From: Lyophyllum atratum
Lineage: Eukaryota > Basidiomycota > Agaricomycetes > Agaricales > Lyophyllaceae
Direction of reading: 5' to 3'
DNA length: 64,000 bases
Assembly (NCBI GenBank): GCA_014905825.1
Contig: JACGCN010000081.1
Coordinates: 1 to 64,000 of the forward strand
The notes beneath the pieces are model-generated. The model ran no database searches, was not told where the DNA came from, and saw nothing but the letters and a program-made list of their open reading frames with translations. Every line of letters starts with the position of its first letter. The first letter of the stretch is position 1. The position numbers and the translations under genes are program-made. Positions 61,319 through 64,000 of the stretch are shown piece after piece.

Positions 61319-61534
61319 CACGGTCGTTTGCAAAAGAAGACAAGTTTGGCAAAGTTGACCATGACGCGACTCTTATGCATCTATTATGTTGAAACGCCAA
61401 AATTCATTCAAGGTATACTATATATACAAGGAAAATGGTCCGCAAATAAGAAAGAGCAAGCATACTGTCAGTCGTAGTGTAGATTAAGTAAGGTCCCAGG
61501 TCAAGATATAATTGAGGGGTCAACGGGAGCTTCA

Positions 61535-64000
61535 TCACTCCTCGGCGTCAGGTGCAGGGCGCCGCGATCTCCCAATGCTGAACCGAGAAGGGGAGCTTAT
61601 GGAGGGGGACCGGTTCCCTCGGTCGGTCGACGCAATCGACGCACTGCTGTTGCTGGGGTTGATGCTCGGGTCGAACTCCAAGCGCAGCGTCAACTGCCCC
61701 TCCTGGCGAAGTTCCACAGTGACGTCTGCAGCAGTTAACCCGTGAGGTTGTACGTGGCGCCAGATCTGATGACAGTGTAAGTAGAATCCATGATGCATTG
61801 AAATAGTTACTAACATCGACTTCGCCTTCTCCCAGATCCTTGTCTTTACCTAAAGTCTTATGATCGTGAACCCATACAAAGAGTTTCTGTGTATGAGGGC
61901 CAGCCGTAAATGTGAACCCCTCGTTCCTAGAAGCAAGGGCTTAGTTCTGATGATAATCTTGATCTATGGCTACGCACCATTGAGGCGTCGCTGTTCTGCC
62001 GACGTGTTTCGTCTTGAATTCTTTGTCGCCCACACGAACGGTTACGTAGGGTTTGCTATCTTGGCTAGACAGATCTTTCGCACTCTGAACTGTGACCCGT
62101 AGGGTCCCGGGTTCATGAGGCTCTGGACTGCTGCCGTTCATGACAGGGAATGCCGCGGCCTTGCTCTCCATGCCGTCCGGGGCGCCGGCTGGCTTCGACG
62201 CTTGCCCGGAGGGCGTATCCTTAGGGACTTCTGGCTCATGATCGCGATCCCCTCTCTTGAAGACCCCAGCGACGCCATGGAACACTCCTTTTCCAGCGGA
62301 GACAGGAAGTCCTCCGAATTGGGTCATTGCTCGCCCAGCGGTGGAAAATGTTGACGTGTTTTTTCGTGATTTTGTAATCATTGCCGGCTGGAACATCAGT
62401 CGAACCCGGACTTGACCCTTCTCCCCATGTTTCGGCGATACGAGGTTGAGTGTCCGCTCGCTAGCCTGGAACGGCTCAATTTCGTTAAGATCGATTTTTG
62501 CTGTACCGAGACTCTTCGCCTGCTCGATTTGGTTCCAATCGAATATTTCGACTTCAAGATCAGATCCAACTCGAGATGGCTACAAATCATACACGTCAGA
62601 ATTTCGCCTGAACGTAAAGCGCTGCCATCGTACCACTTGGACCACGAAACTGTCATTCCATTCTGGGGTGACTGTTTTCTTCTTAACATCTGACTTGAAA
62701 ACTTTCTCTCCGTTGAGCGAAAAGACAGCGTATGGATCAGATTTTCCTGAGTAGCAAGTAATGAGTATATCTTCCGCGGAAGACTTCAAGCAATTTTACC
62801 TCCTCTGTCTGCACCTTGGATGTCATGGCCATCGATAAGGTCCACACGAAGCGTCCCTTGGTCTAGAGGTATGGATGGATCAGAGTGGAATCAGCCCTAA
62901 TGATCACACTCACTGTTGATAGTCTCTCGGGGTTCGAGTTTGACGGGTACCGGGACGTAACGAGCTTCGACTTTGACCGTCGAACGGTTGTGCTCAGTCT
63001 TGTCAAGAAGCATAAACGGTTGCGGACCGTTCTGAGGAGGTATTCAGCAACACATCGCAGTACGACGCTGCATGAACGCGTACCAATGTCGACTGCAAGA
63101 ATGGCTTCGCATCGCCCTTCCATTCGCCGATGATGTCATCCTTTTCACCTTCCTCAGCCTCATTCAATCGCAACCACACTTGGCTGAAATCAATCTCTTT
63201 GACAAAGCCTTCCCCAACATACTCCCAGTGTGCATTCGTGCTTGTAGCCTTAGTGGTGCTAAAGCAAGGCCAGTAGCCATCGTCGAGGAGGACTTCCAGT
63301 CGTGCCTTCTTGTGAAGTTCTCCAGATACCACGTTGAATATGATGATGCCGGATTCTGTGGACATATATCAGCAACGGTGTGAGTGTCACGGACGAAACG
63401 TACGTTGAGAGAGAAGCTCTTCGATGCTCATGTCGACTCCCTTAGGAGGCTCCTTGGCCGCATCCGCGGGACCGGCCCCAACAGCCGTAGGCGAAGTTGG
63501 GCTGACAGGACTTGTGGGGCTGGCAGGGACCTTTGGCACCGATCCATTCGGGGCCTTAGCCTGGGTCTTGATAGTGATCCCAACAGGGGCACCGTGCTCC
63601 TCGTCGGATGAAGAGATTGACCACGAATCTTCATCTTGACTCTTCTGAATTTCGCTGCGGGGTGCATCGAACTTGACCCCGTTGAGGGCTAGGGCTGGAA
63701 TGAATTCAGCTTTGTAGTGGAGCTTTCCCTTGTATTCATTGCTCTTGTCCAGTTTGATAGGAGCTGTAGCATCTTTGGGACCCAGAGATTCAAATGGATA
63801 GCGAGGATTTGTGGATTCCTTCGCGAGGTCGCCGACATGCAGCTCCACTGTTCCAAGCGATCGATCCTAAGTACGATATATTTTTTAGGTATAAATCTCC
63901 TTTAAAAACGAGTTTTTCTCACTTTGGTCAAATGCTGATAGTCCATACATTCTAGTAGAAGGTTCTGCTCGCAGAAAAGGATAGTGAGTAGGGGGCGGGA
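61535..64000 (-). CDS. Tricalbin-like multi-C2 protein, C-terminal part
   Basis: ER-plasma membrane tether family (tricalbin/extended synaptotagmin). The gene enters from beyond base 64000; only the 3' portion is present. Visible: ATAPIKLDKSNEYKGKLHYK, a Ser/Pro linker, GIIIFNVVSGELHKKARLEV (C2), GPQPF then VPVPVKLEPRETINN, GKSDPYAVFSLNGEKVFKSD with VTPEWNDSFVV (C2), SLGTAKIDLNEIEPF, VRVRLMFQPAMITKSRKNTS and a last C2 (GTLRVTVQSAKDLSSQDSKP, VGRTATPQWNEGF). Ends in a Ser/Arg-rich tail (stop 61535). The DPYAVF/WNDSF pattern supports calcium-dependent C2s. Exon borders are approximate. Confidence 0.88.

Overview
This window reads as nuclear DNA from a basidiomycete fungus, most likely a mushroom-forming Agaricomycete. 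Almost every gene is split by many short GT-AG introns of about 50-60 bases, intergenic gaps are small, both strands are used about equally, and the proteins are typical fungal housekeeping proteins: GPI-anchored chitin deacetylase, Tim21, Aim18-like protein, SRPK kinase, Cys3-type bZIP, Npl4 and Tfb2. No bacterial operon, virus, CRISPR array or intact transposon was seen. Exon borders were worked out by hand from splice sites and family conservation. Where given as coordinates they keep reading frame unless stated otherwise.

Layout. 1-13.9 kb: BLM10/PA200 proteasome activator (partial, -), AIM18-like chalcone isomerase fold protein (+, frame broken), PhyH dioxygenase (+), histone H3 (+), TIM21 (+), V-ATPase subunit F (-), SGT1/ecdysoneless (+), AP-3 sigma (+), Mediator MED6 (-). 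14-19.5 kb: NRAMP metal transporter (+), C2H2 zinc finger factor (-), and two intron-bearing tRNA-Lys genes (CTT on +, TTT on -) in inverted orientation. 19.7-28.1 kb: MCM5 (-) back to back with a PARG-family glycohydrolase (+), then CSN6 (-) and an OSR1/SPAK-like Ste20 kinase (-). 28.7-38.7 kb: an F-box-like orphan (+), an unusual SDR (-), SRPK kinase (+), a 1.5 kb gap and chitin deacetylase (-).

38.9-50.6 kb: SET/NAP histone chaperone (-), SAC1 phosphoinositide phosphatase (-), U2 snRNP A' (+), TMEM205-like protein (-), Rieske iron-sulfur protein (-), a secreted glycerophosphodiester phosphodiesterase (-) followed by a second, internally deleted copy, then COX19 (-). 50.7-64 kb: Cys3/MetR-type bZIP (-), NPL4 (+), a membrane-anchored Nudix hydrolase (-), a short C2-domain gene (-), MTQ2-type methyltransferase (+), TFIIH subunit TFB2 (-), and the C2-rich 3' part of a tricalbin (-) running off the right edge.

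The genes do not form one pathway. They are a dense housekeeping neighbourhood with several divergent pairs that probably share promoters (BLM10/AIM18, VMA7/SGT1, MED6/NRAMP, MCM5/PARG, SDR/SRPK, SAC1/LEA1). I did not find a convincing undescribed multi-gene system. The most unusual items are the GDPD tandem duplication with an internal deletion, an SDR with an extra four-cysteine module and no catalytic tyrosine, an Ste20 kinase with a long activation-segment insert, the H3 tail variant, two GC-AG introns in CSN6, and clustered frameshifts in the AIM18-like gene.
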